From the NCBI RefSeq assembly GCF_040676615.1, contig NZ_JBFAPI010000002.1:618136-682135 (forward strand): DNA of 64,000 nucleotides, written 5' to 3'. Positions 8,883 to 16,295 of the stretch are shown in pieces (position 1 is the first letter of the stretch; every line of letters begins with the position of its first letter). The notes beneath the pieces are model-generated. The model was not told the DNA's origin and made no database searches. It saw only the letters and a program-made list of their open reading frames with translations. Made by a program: the position numbers and the translations under genes. The stretch comes from Asanoa sp040676615 (lineage in GTDB: Bacteria; Actinomycetota; Actinomycetes; Mycobacteriales; Micromonosporaceae).

Positions 8883-9754
8883 CCCTCGTATCCCCCGTTC
8901 ACCAGCCCGAGCCGGATCAGGTCGGTCAGCGGTTCGATCATGCTGCACGAACCGAACCCGACCCACAGGCCGCGCGGCTGGTCGCGGCGGGCCCGGGCCG
9001 GCTCGATCAGCGGCACCGGGTCGGTCGCGGCGAGCACCTCGGCCACGTCGGCGACCTCCGCGCCCTCCGCCGCCAGCGCGGTGCCGACCAGCACGTTGAG
9101 GAAGCCGTGGTGGGTGAACCCGGTCTCCGGGTCGGCGTGCCGGATGGCGTGGTGCAGCCCGGCGGTGAGCTTGAAGGGCAACTCCCGCTCGCGACAGGCG
9201 CAGATCACCGCGGCCAGCTCGACCGGCGTCGGGAACAGCTCGGCGGCCAGCCCGCCCGTGCGGAACTTGACCGCGACCCGGGCGCCGCCACGCCGCGCTT
9301 CCGCGACCGTGTCGAGGCCGGCCAGCAGCCCGAACGTGAGTGGAAGTTCGGCGTAGACGTCGAGTTCGGGCAGGCGGTCGGCGAGCGCCAGCAACCGGGC
9401 GATGCCGGGCTGAGGGTCTTCGCCGCGCTTGGCGGCGGCCGCCTCGATCTGGCGGACCGACACGCGCGGGTCGTCGGGGACGCCGAGCCGATCGATCGGC
9501 AGGTCGCCGATGATGCCGATGGCCAGCCGCTCGGCCGGGTCGAGGAGGGCGGTCAGGGCGTCCGCCGACGACGCCGGCACCAGCAGCGGGCCGACCAGGT
9601 CCGCGTACCAGGCGGCGCGGTGTTCGCGGTGTGCCGTGACCGCGTCGGGCAGCGCGGCGTTACCAGGCGGGAAGACCGCCGCGTCATCGACGAGTCGATG
9701 GAAGAGCGAGGCGATCAACGGCTGGTCCGTTGGCGTCCGGCGATCGGTTGACAC
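8879..9754 (-). CDS. Unknown protein co-operonic with fahA
   Basis: 291 residues with no family I can name confidently. Soluble, no signal peptide. Alternating strand/helix pattern with the motifs FPPGNAALPDAV, RVAVKFRTGG and PFKLTAGLHHAIRH suggests an alpha/beta barrel, with clustered His, Lys and Arg that could form an active site. It is the first gene of the minus-strand operon, ATGA-coupled to fahA, and its start is 74 bp from divergent hmgA with a palindrome between. No glutathione-dependent maleylacetoacetate isomerase is visible in the cluster, so this protein is a candidate for that step or another accessory step (inference). Confidence 0.8.
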   Translation of the reverse strand: MSTDRRTPTDQPLIASLFHRLVDDAAVFPPGNAALPDAVTAHREHRAAWYADLVGPLLVPASSADALTALLDPAERLAIGIIGDLPIDRLGVPDDPRVSVRQIEAAAAKRGEDPQPGIARLLALADRLPELDVYAELPLTFGLLAGLDTVAEARRGGARVAVKFRTGGLAAELFPTPVELAAVICACRERELPFKLTAGLHHAIRHADPETGFTHHGFLNVLVGTALAAEGAEVADVAEVLAATDPVPLIEPARARRDQPRGLWVGFGSCSMIEPLTDLIRLGLVNGGYEG

Positions 9755-9785
9755 GGTTACTGAACTTAGTAGACGCTACAAGAAA

Positions 9786-9814
9786 CGGACAACGGTGTCC
9801 GATTATCGGACGCC
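9786..9814. promoter_or_regulatory. Overlapping palindromes, operator for hmgA and the divergent operon
   Basis: Two inverted repeats share a half-site: CGGACA-N4-TGTCCG (9786-9801) and GTCCGAT-T-ATCGGAC (9797-9811, perfect 7-1-7, with flanking GG/CC also pairing). They lie in the 74-bp space between hmgA (9829) and the divergent gene (9754), where a repressor could control both. The geometry suits IclR-, TetR- or GntR-type regulators; no such gene is in the window. Confidence 0.7.
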
Positions 9815-9828
9815 AACGGGAGGTCGAC

Positions 9829-10998
9829 ATGCCCTACTACCGCAGCGTCGGCGAGGTACCCCGCAAGCGGCACACCCAGTTCCGGCAGCCCGACGGCAGC
9901 CTCTACGCCGAAGAGCTGATGGGACAGGAAGGCTTCTCGTCCGATTCGTCGCTTCTCTACCACCGTGCGATGCCTACCGCGATCGTGGCCGCCGAGGAGT
10001 TCGACCCGCCGGCGTGGACCCGCACGCCCAACCGTCCACTCAAGCCGCGGCATCTGCGCACCCACAAGCTCGACACGCCCCGCGCCGACCCGGTGCTCGG
10101 CCGGGCCCACCTGCTGGCCAACGACGACGTGCGGATCTCCTACGTGACCGCCGACCGCCCGTCGCCGCTCTACCGCAACGCGGTCGGCGACGAGTGCCTC
10201 TACGTCGAGGCCGGCGCGCTGCGGGTCGAGTCGACGTTCGGCGTCCTCGACGCCACCGCCGGCGACTACGTGATCATCCCGACCTCGGTCATCCACCGGC
10301 TGGTGCCCACCGGCGACGAGCCGCTGCGGCTGCTGGCGATCGAGGCGACCGGCCACATCGGCCCGCCCAAGCGCTACCTGTCGGTGCGCGGGCAGTTCCT
10401 GGAGCACTCGCCCTACTGCGAGCGCGACCTGCGCGGGCCCGAAACCCCGCTGGTCGAAGACGGTACGGACGTCGAGGTGCTGGTGCAGCACCGGCGCGGC
10501 TGGACCCGGCACGTCTACGCCAGCCACCCGTTCGACGTGGTCGGCTGGGACGGGCACCTCTACCCGTGGGCGTTCTCGATCCACGACTTCGAGCCGATCA
10601 CCGGCCGGGTGCACCAGCCGCCGCCCGTACACCAGACGTTCCAGGGTCCCAATTTCGTGATCTGCTCGTTCGTGCCGCGCAAGGTCGACTATCACCCGCT
10701 GTCGATCCCGGTGCCCTACAACCACCACAACGTCGACTCCGACGAGTTGCTGTTCTACACGGGCGGCAACTACGAGGCGCGCCGCGGGTCCGGGATCGAG
10801 CAGGGCTCGATGTCGCTGCACCCGTCGGGCTTCACGCACGGCCCGCAGCCGGGCGCCGCCGAGCGCTCGATCGGCATCGACTATTTCGACGAGCTGGCCG
10901 TCATGGTCGACACGTTCCGCCCGCTGGACCTCTGCGACGCCGCGCTGTCCTGCGAGGACACCGGCTACGCGTGGACCTGGTCGGGGCGCACGCTCTAG
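9829..10998 (+). CDS. hmgA: Homogentisate 1,2-dioxygenase
   Basis: 389 residues. Opens the aromatic ring of homogentisate to give maleylacetoacetate, using non-haem Fe(II). The start MPYYRSVGEVPRKRHTQF follows GGGAGG. The cupin core shows the metal region YNHHNVDSDELLFY (His300 and Glu306 are the likely ligands by spacing) and HPSGFTHGP (His331 or His337 as the third). It is divergent from the fahA operon across a 74-bp regulatory region. Its stop codon shares CTAG with the convergent TPR gene. Confidence 0.96.
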   Translation: MPYYRSVGEVPRKRHTQFRQPDGSLYAEELMGQEGFSSDSSLLYHRAMPTAIVAAEEFDPPAWTRTPNRPLKPRHLRTHKLDTPRADPVLGRAHLLANDDVRISYVTADRPSPLYRNAVGDECLYVEAGALRVESTFGVLDATAGDYVIIPTSVIHRLVPTGDEPLRLLAIEATGHIGPPKRYLSVRGQFLEHSPYCERDLRGPETPLVEDGTDVEVLVQHRRGWTRHVYASHPFDVVGWDGHLYPWAFSIHDFEPITGRVHQPPPVHQTFQGPNFVICSFVPRKVDYHPLSIPVPYNHHNVDSDELLFYTGGNYEARRGSGIEQGSMSLHPSGFTHGPQPGAAERSIGIDYFDELAVMVDTFRPLDLCDAALSCEDTGYAWTWSGRTL

Positions 10999-11930
10999 AA
11001 GCGCAGCTTGGAGACCAGCGCGACGCCGGCCACCGCGGTCGCGGCGATGGCCGCCACCAGCGGCCAGGGTGTGCCGACGACGGCGTAGAGCAGGATCAGC
11101 AGCGGGCCGGCCAGGGCCGCGTAGCCGGCGACGGCGGAGGCCCGGTCGGCGTGCACCTGGGCCCCCAGCGGCTTGGGCAGGCGCATGGCCAGCACCCCGA
11201 GCAGGCCCAGGCCGCCGGCGCCGAGCACCAGGGCCAGGCCGCGCGAGGCGCCGGGCGTGGTCGGGTGCAGCGTCGCGGTGAGCACCGCGACGGCGACCGT
11301 GTAGGCGCTGGCGTAGACGGCCAGCGTCGGGATCCGGTGGGCGCCGGCCAGCACCGGCGGGCTGGTCGCGTAGCGGCGCAGCAGGCCGGTCACCGACTCG
11401 AGCTTCGGGTCGAGCCGCACCGCCTCGCCACGGGCCCGCTCGGCCAGCTCGGTCAGCTCCAGCCGCCCGGCGATGCCGGCCAGCACCAGGTGGGCCCGGG
11501 CGTTGTCGGGCTCCAGCGCGACGGCCTGCCACGCGGCGTCGAGGGCCTGCTGGCCGTTGCGCGCCTCGCCGAGGATCGCGGCGCCGTGCAGTTGGGCGTA
11601 CGGGTCGTCGGGGCCGGCGGCCAGGATCTGGTCGGCGACCGCCGCCGCTTCCTTGAAGCGGCGCAGCTCGCAGAGGGCGAAACCCTGCTCGACCAGCGGC
11701 GGCAGGGCGCCGGGGTCGGCCGCGACCGCCCGCTGCGCCGCCGCCAGGCCCGCCTCGGCGTGACCGGCGGCGATCTCCACGGCCGCGAGCAGGAGCAGGG
11801 CCTCGGTGTTGCCGGGATCGCGGGCGATCGGCGCGGCGAGCTCGGCCACCGCCTCGTCGTAGTGACCCAATTCGGCGAGCAGCTCGGCGCGGCGCAGATA
11901 TCCCTCGGTCGGGTCGGCGTCCTGGGTCAC
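10995..11930 (-). CDS. TPR-repeat membrane protein
   Basis: 311 residues from a GTG start. About five tetratricopeptide units fill residues 5-165 (for example YLRRAELLAELGHYDEAVAE, ALLLLAAVEIAAGHAEAGLA). Four hydrophobic segments then span about 190-310 (TLAVYASAYTVAVAVLTATL, LALVLGAGGLGLLGVLAM, YAALAGPLLILLYAVVG, PLVAAIAATAVAGVALV). The TPR part probably faces the cytosol as a protein-interaction scaffold. It lies 23 nt downstream of ispF and may be co-transcribed with it. Function unknown. Confidence 0.8.
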   Translation of the reverse strand: MTQDADPTEGYLRRAELLAELGHYDEAVAELAAPIARDPGNTEALLLLAAVEIAAGHAEAGLAAAQRAVAADPGALPPLVEQGFALCELRRFKEAAAVADQILAAGPDDPYAQLHGAAILGEARNGQQALDAAWQAVALEPDNARAHLVLAGIAGRLELTELAERARGEAVRLDPKLESVTGLLRRYATSPPVLAGAHRIPTLAVYASAYTVAVAVLTATLHPTTPGASRGLALVLGAGGLGLLGVLAMRLPKPLGAQVHADRASAVAGYAALAGPLLILLYAVVGTPWPLVAAIAATAVAGVALVSKLRF

Positions 11931-11953
11931 GCGCCCGAGCGTAGCCCGCGGGG

Positions 11954-12430
11954 TCAGGACGCCGGGTGCAGCAGCGCGACGGCGATGCCGGCCAGGCCTT
12001 CGCCTCGGCCGGTCAGGCCCAGCCCGTCGGTGGTGGTGCCGGAGACCGTGACGGGTGCGCCGGCGGCCGCGCCGAGCACCTTCTGCGCCTCGTCGCGGCG
12101 CGGGCCGATCTTCGGGCGCACGCCGATGACCTGCACGGAGATGTTGCCGATCACGAAGCCGGCCGCCCGCACCCGGCGGGCGGCCTCGGCGAGCAGCGTG
12201 ACGCCCGACGCGCCGGCCCACTCGGGCCGGTCGACGCCGAAGTTGCTGCCCAGGTCGCCCAGGGCGGCGGCGGAGAACAGCGCGTCGCAGGCGGCGTGCG
12301 CGGCGACGTCACCGTCGGAGTGGCCGGCCAGGCCGTCGACGCCCGGCCAGAGCAGCCCGGCGACCCAACAATCGCGGCCCGGCTCGAAGCCGTGCACGTC
12401 GGTGCCGATGCCCACCCGAGGAAGCTCCAC
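11954..12430 (-). CDS. ispF: 2-C-methyl-D-erythritol 2,4-cyclodiphosphate synthase
   Basis: 158 residues, the normal IspF length. Forms the cyclic diphosphate of the MEP isoprenoid pathway. Metal-binding residues are visible in GIGTDVHGFEPG and in LAGHSDGDVAAHAACDA; the TTTDGLGLTGRGEGL loop near the C-terminus is also typical. It lies 10 nt after ispD, in the same order as in mycobacteria. The MEP products would also feed the prenyltransferase of the nearby polyketide cluster. Confidence 0.97.
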   Translation of the reverse strand: MELPRVGIGTDVHGFEPGRDCWVAGLLWPGVDGLAGHSDGDVAAHAACDALFSAAALGDLGSNFGVDRPEWAGASGVTLLAEAARRVRAAGFVIGNISVQVIGVRPKIGPRRDEAQKVLGAAAGAPVTVSGTTTDGLGLTGRGEGLAGIAVALLHPAS

Positions 12431-12440
12431 GGTGGGCAGC

Positions 12441-13133
12441 TTATTCGGTGGCCAGCAGGTGCTCGGCGAGCAGCAGGTCGAACGGGCGCGTGATCTTGAG
12501 CGCGTGGTCGGAGCCGGGGACGCAGGTCACCCGTACGCCCTGCTTCTCGACCAGGCCCGCGTCGTCGGTGAGCGGGTCGACGGCGGCGGCGTGCGCGGCG
12601 GCCAGGACCTGCCGTTGGAAGCCCTGCGGCGTCTGCACCGCCCGCAGCGGCGCCCGGTCGACCGTGCCGCGGACCTCGCCGCTCGGGCCGACCTCTTTGA
12701 TCGTGTCGACCACCGGCAGGACCGGGATCACCGCCTCGGCGCCGGCCCGGACGGCCGCGGCGACGGCTTCGACCAGCTCGGGCGGCGCGAGCGCGCGGGC
12801 CGCGTCGTGCACCAGCACGATCGGCAGATTCAGGGGTACGGCAGCCAGCGCGGCCGCCACCGACGCCTGCCGGTGCTCGCCGCCGGCGACCACCGTGACC
12901 GGCGCGACGGATGCGAGCAGGGCCCGCACCGCGTCGACCTCGGCGGGCGGCGCCGCGACCACGACGAGGGCGACCGAGGGGGCCAGGCACACCCGGCGCA
13001 ACGCGTGCACCAGCAGTGGCTCGCCGCCCAGCAGCCGCAGCGCCTTGGGTGCGCCGGGGCCGAGCCGGGTGCCGCTGCCCGCAGCTGGAACGAGGACCGC
13101 GACGTCACCGCGCGGGTTGAGCTGCGCGGTCAC
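12441..13133 (-). CDS. ispD: 2-C-methyl-D-erythritol 4-phosphate cytidylyltransferase
   Basis: 230 residues. Activates MEP with CTP. The nucleotide-binding signature PAAGSGTRLGPGAPKAL is near the N-terminus, VLVHDAARALAPPELV follows, and the substrate motif TVDRAPLRAVQTPQGF is intact. Downstream of carD by 42 nt and upstream of ispF by 10 nt, the carD-ispD-ispF order known from M. tuberculosis. Confidence 0.97.
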   Translation of the reverse strand: MTAQLNPRGDVAVLVPAAGSGTRLGPGAPKALRLLGGEPLLVHALRRVCLAPSVALVVVAAPPAEVDAVRALLASVAPVTVVAGGEHRQASVAAALAAVPLNLPIVLVHDAARALAPPELVEAVAAAVRAGAEAVIPVLPVVDTIKEVGPSGEVRGTVDRAPLRAVQTPQGFQRQVLAAAHAAAVDPLTDDAGLVEKQGVRVTCVPGSDHALKITRPFDLLLAEHLLATE

Positions 13134-13175
13134 GTCGCGGTCCTCGCGAGGAGTTGATCTGTTGCGGAACGGACG

Positions 13176-13661
13176 TCAGGCCTCGGTGAGCACCTTGTCG
13201 AGGAGGATCTCCGCCTCGTCCTTGGTGCTCTTCTCGGCGAGCGCCACCTCGCCGACCAGGATGTCGCGTGCCTTGGCGAGCATGCGCTTCTCGCCCGCCG
13301 ACAGGCCGCGCTCCCGCTCCCGACGCCAGAGATCACGAACGACCTCGGCAACCTTGAGCGGGTTGCCGGACGCCAGCTTCTCCAGGTTTGCCTTGTAACG
13401 CCGCGACCAGTTGGTCGGCTCTTCGGTGTGCGGAGCACGGAGCACATCGAAGACCTTGCTCAGGCCCTCTTCCCCGACCACCTCACGGACACCGACGATC
13501 TCGGCGTTTTCGGCGGGCACCCGCACAGTCAAGTCACCCTGAGCGACCCTGAGAACCAGGTAGAGCTTTTCCTCGCCCTTGATGACCCGAGTCTCGATTG
13601 CCTCGATGAGTGCGGCCCCGTGGTGGGGGTAAACAACGGTCTCGCCGACACTGAAAACCAT
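13176..13661 (-). CDS. carD: CarD-family RNA polymerase-binding regulator
   Basis: 161 residues. CarD stabilises open promoter complexes by binding the RNA polymerase beta subunit and upstream DNA; it is essential in mycobacteria and important for rRNA transcription. The N-terminal RNAP-interaction domain (FSVGETVVYPHHGAALIEAI) and helical C-terminal domain with the basic NWSRRYKANLEKL segment are both present. A good promoter lies upstream: TACCCT at 13689-13694 on the minus strand, with a short leader carrying AAAGGGG before the ATG. Confidence 0.97.
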   Translation of the reverse strand: MVFSVGETVVYPHHGAALIEAIETRVIKGEEKLYLVLRVAQGDLTVRVPAENAEIVGVREVVGEEGLSKVFDVLRAPHTEEPTNWSRRYKANLEKLASGNPLKVAEVVRDLWRRERERGLSAGEKRMLAKARDILVGEVALAEKSTKDEAEILLDKVLTEA

Positions 13662-14044
13662 AGGTTCGAAACCCCTTTCGCTGTGTCTAGGGTAACACGC
13701 GGGAGCACCGATGTCCCATCCCGGTCCTGACCGTTAGTGCAGCTCAGAGGGCTTGTGACAGGTCTTTCTCAGGCTTGACACGCTCCGCGCCGACGTTTTC
13801 CAACACGCTGAGTAACCTTCGGGTTACGAATACGCAGGGGCTTCGTCGATATCGCACGTGAATGCTTCCCACCTCTAAGGGTAACCCGCAGGGGTCGTTC
13901 GCCGCCCGCGTGCGGGCGACGACAGTGACGTTATGCAAGATCGAATAATGGCGAACTCCGGGTGAACTGTGGCGCTCATCCGCCTCGTACGCCACTCTGG
14001 ATGGAGGCGCGGCTTCGGCCGCGATCACGGGCGCAGGGGGCAGC
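13662..14044. promoter_or_regulatory. carD / membrane-protein divergent intergenic region
   Basis: About 380 bp without a gene. It holds the carD promoter (minus-strand TACCCT, 13694-13689), a stable-looking GTAACC-TTCG-GGTTAC hairpin at 13812-13827 (UUCG tetraloop if transcribed), a GGGTAACCC palindrome at 13879-13887, and an AT-richer stretch near 13920-13950 that may hold the promoter of the rightward gene. A long minus-strand ORF here is a shadow. Confidence 0.6.
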
Positions 14045-14902
14045 ATGGGCACGCCGGATAACGGTGACAGCGGGCCCTTCGACGAGCTTCCGGAGCTACC
14101 GCCAGACGTGCGGATCCCCGACGACGCGTCAGAGCTCGCCGAAGAGGCCGCACAGGTGCGGCAGCAGTTGCGCGAGGAGCGGGTCGGCGGAGCCCGGTCC
14201 GGGCGGGTCTTCCCGAGCGCCGGCTTCCGCGGCAGTGTCCCGCCCGACGGCGACGCGGCCGCCACCGAGCCGGCATCGCTGCGGATCCCCTTACTGATCA
14301 TGACGGCGGCGCTGCTGGCCGCGGTGATCAGTCTGTTCGCCGCGGCGTGGCCCGACGAGCGGCGTGGCGCGCAGCCGCCGGCCAGCAGCGTCTCGGCCAG
14401 CCCGGCCGCGGCCACCAGCGGCGCCCGCCGGATGGTGCCGGTCTTCGACCTGATCGACGAGCGCGGCAGCCCGGTGCCGCTGACCTCGCTGCTGCCGGCC
14501 GTGCTGATCCTGCGCCCCGACTGCCCGTGCGCCGCCGAGATCGCCGAAGCGGCCCCGGCCGGGGTGACCGTCGTGGCGATCGGCAACGTGCCGTCACCGT
14601 CGCCCTTACCCGGCCCGGCCGACGCCACCGTGCGCCGCCTGCGCGACCCCGATGGGGTGCTCGACGACTTCCTGGCCGGTGCCGCCACACCGGGCACCGC
14701 GCTGAGCGGTGCGGCGCCGCCAGGCACCGCGCTAAGCAGTGCGGCCACACCCGGCTCCGCCCTGGGCGGTGCGGCGACACCGGGCGCCGTGACCGGGCCG
14801 ATCGCGCTGGTCGCCCGCTCCGGCGAGGTGACCCGCGTGGTCGACAGCGCCACGCCGCTCAGTGCCTACGGCGCCGACCTGGCATTCCTGCCCGTCCGCT
14901 GA
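14045..14902 (+). CDS. Single-pass membrane protein with thioredoxin-like region and 10-residue repeats
   Basis: 285 residues. The acidic cytosolic N-terminus (about 1-75) includes the helix ELAEEAAQVRQQLREERV. A membrane segment follows (LLIMTAALLAAVISLFAAAW, about 81-100), then a domain reminiscent of thioredoxin/AhpC folds (VLILRPDCPCAAEIAE; VTVVAIGNVPSP). Four 10-residue repeats (GAATPGTALS-type) lie at 14678-14797 inside this domain. RBS GGGGGC precedes the ATG. No known function; the paired Cys suggests but does not prove redox activity. Confidence 0.75.
   Translation: MGTPDNGDSGPFDELPELPPDVRIPDDASELAEEAAQVRQQLREERVGGARSGRVFPSAGFRGSVPPDGDAAATEPASLRIPLLIMTAALLAAVISLFAAAWPDERRGAQPPASSVSASPAAATSGARRMVPVFDLIDERGSPVPLTSLLPAVLILRPDCPCAAEIAEAAPAGVTVVAIGNVPSPSPLPGPADATVRRLRDPDGVLDDFLAGAATPGTALSGAAPPGTALSSAATPGSALGGAATPGAVTGPIALVARSGEVTRVVDSATPLSAYGADLAFLPVR
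14678..14797 (+). repeat. 30-bp tandem repeat (4 units) inside the membrane-protein gene
   Basis: Four consecutive 30-bp units encode GAATPGTALS, GAAPPGTALS, SAATPGSALG and GAATPGAVTG. The units are in frame and have diverged by a few bases. Confidence 0.85.
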
Positions 14903-15047
14903 CCCGCGTAGGTATGCCTAGGCGCCGCTGAGGACCCGGGTAAGCACCCCAGACCGGCCAAGTTAGGGAACCGCTCCCGATGTCTCGGGCGGCGCCGCGG
15001 CCGACGATAGATACATCAAAGCGAACGCCACTCAAGGAGACGCGACG

Positions 15048-15206
15048 ATGTATCAGAACCCCGAGTTCATGCTCACCCTGGCCCACGAACACCAGCGCGA
15101 CCTGATCGCCGAGGCCGACCGCAAGCGGCTGTTCAACCGGATCACCCGCGTGCGCCGCGCCCAGCGCGCCCAGCACGCGCGCTCGACCCGGGGGCCGTCA
15201 CACTGA
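15048..15206 (+). CDS. Small basic protein, 52 residues
   Basis: A short gene beginning MYQNPEFMLTLAHEHQRD after a strong ribosome site (AAGGAGA, 15034-15040). The protein is helical and very basic toward the C-terminus (RITRVRRAQRAQHARS). Similar short proteins with an N-terminal LAHEHQR-type helix are common in actinomycetes but uncharacterised. It stands alone between the membrane-protein gene and a strong terminator at 15210-15238, supporting a genuine transcription unit. Confidence 0.7.
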   Translation: MYQNPEFMLTLAHEHQRDLIAEADRKRLFNRITRVRRAQRAQHARSTRGPSH

Positions 15207-15209
15207 TGA

Positions 15210-15238
15210 CCGGCCGGCGCCCGCTGGGCGCCGGCCGG
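15210..15238. terminator. Bidirectional terminator (13-bp perfect stem)
   Basis: Arms 15210-15222 and 15226-15238 pair perfectly around a 3-nt loop, between the end of the 52-residue gene and the end of the convergent polyketide synthase gene. No long T-run, as is usual in such GC-rich genomes. Confidence 0.85.
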
Positions 15239-15242
15239 CTTC

Positions 15243-16295
15243 TCAGTTGCGCACCATCAGCGTGGCGTAGAGGGTCAGCCCCGGCCCGAACGCCAGCGTG
15301 ACGATCCGCTCCGGCGGGTGGGCCCGGCGCCGGAGCCGTTCGAGGATCAGCAGCACGGTCGGCGACGAGCAGTTGCCGTTCTCCGCCAGGGTCTCCCGCG
15401 ACGCCGCCATGTCTTCGGCGCTCAACGCGAGCTCGCGCTCGACCACGTTGAGAATGCGCGGCCCACCGGGGTGCACCGCCCAGCCGTCGACCTCGCCCCG
15501 GCTCAACCCGTGCCGGGCCAGCATGCCGTCGACCAGCTCCCGCACGTGTTGGGACAGCACGTTGGGCACCTTGGGCGACAGCCCCATCCGGAAGCCCAGG
15601 TCGGTGACGTCCCAGGTCATGTGGTCGGCGGTGGTCGTGTCGGTCACCGAGACGACCTCGGCCAGGGCATATCCCGGGCCGCCGGGCATCACCACGACGG
15701 CGGCCGCGGCATCGGAGAACAGCGCGTGCGCGACGATCTGCTGCGTGTCGAAACGGGTGGCCGTCGGCTGGATGTGCAGGCTGGTCAGCTCGGCGCAGAG
15801 CAGCAGCGCCGGGCGGCCCCGCGCGGTCACGTAGTCGCCGACCGCGCCGAGCCCGGGCAAAGCCGCATAACAGCCCATGTGCCCGATGAACAGCCGTTGG
15901 GTGCCCGGTGCCATCCCCAGGTCGCGACTGAGCAGGATGTCGAGGCCGGGCGTGACATAGCCGGTGCATGAGCAGACCGCGAACATGCCGATGTCGTTGA
16001 TCGACAGGTTGGCGTCGGTCAGCGCCCGGCTCACCGCCTCCTTGCCCAGCGGCAGCGCCTCGATCAGATAGCGCTGCATCCGCTTCGCGGTCGACCAGTC
16101 GGAGACGTCTTCGAGCAGCGGACTGACGCACGCCTGACGGGTATCCACACCCGAGTGCGTGAAGATCCGCTCACCGAGCGACCGTGCGGAGGGTGGAAGG
16201 TGCTCCCGGAAATAGCTCTCCCAGAGGTCGGTCTGCTTGGCCGCCGGCGGCAACGCCAATCCGATCCCGGCGACGGTGGCTGTCCCCGTCACCAC
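15243..16295 (-). CDS. Type III polyketide synthase (chalcone/alkylresorcinol synthase type)
   Basis: 350 residues from a GTG start. The catalytic triad is intact: Cys142 (FIGHMGCYAALPGL), His275 (GWAVHPGGPRIL) and Asn308 (ENGNCSSPTV). Such enzymes extend an acyl starter with malonyl-CoA and cyclise it. Its operon (acyl-CoA-dehydrogenase-like enzyme, methyltransferase, plus divergent UbiA prenyltransferase) matches in content the type III PKS cluster for alkyl-O-dihydrogeranyl-methoxyhydroquinones known from Actinoplanes, so an alkylresorcinol from a fatty acyl starter is the likely product (inference). The start overlaps the upstream stop by 7 nt. Confidence 0.93.
   Translation of the reverse strand: MVTGTATVAGIGLALPPAAKQTDLWESYFREHLPPSARSLGERIFTHSGVDTRQACVSPLLEDVSDWSTAKRMQRYLIEALPLGKEAVSRALTDANLSINDIGMFAVCSCTGYVTPGLDILLSRDLGMAPGTQRLFIGHMGCYAALPGLGAVGDYVTARGRPALLLCAELTSLHIQPTATRFDTQQIVAHALFSDAAAAVVVMPGGPGYALAEVVSVTDTTTADHMTWDVTDLGFRMGLSPKVPNVLSQHVRELVDGMLARHGLSRGEVDGWAVHPGGPRILNVVERELALSAEDMAASRETLAENGNCSSPTVLLILERLRRRAHPPERIVTLAFGPGLTLYATLMVRN

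Noticed and set aside
9429..13157. A 1242-codon open frame on the plus strand
   Set aside because: It runs across hmgA, the TPR gene, ispF and ispD in the wrong frame; composition is Arg/Gly/Ala-rich and typical of a GC-rich shadow frame.
13744..14853. A 369-codon minus-strand frame opposite the membrane-protein gene
   Set aside because: The plus-strand gene has a ribosome site, a membrane helix and natural codon use; the minus frame only mirrors its repeats.
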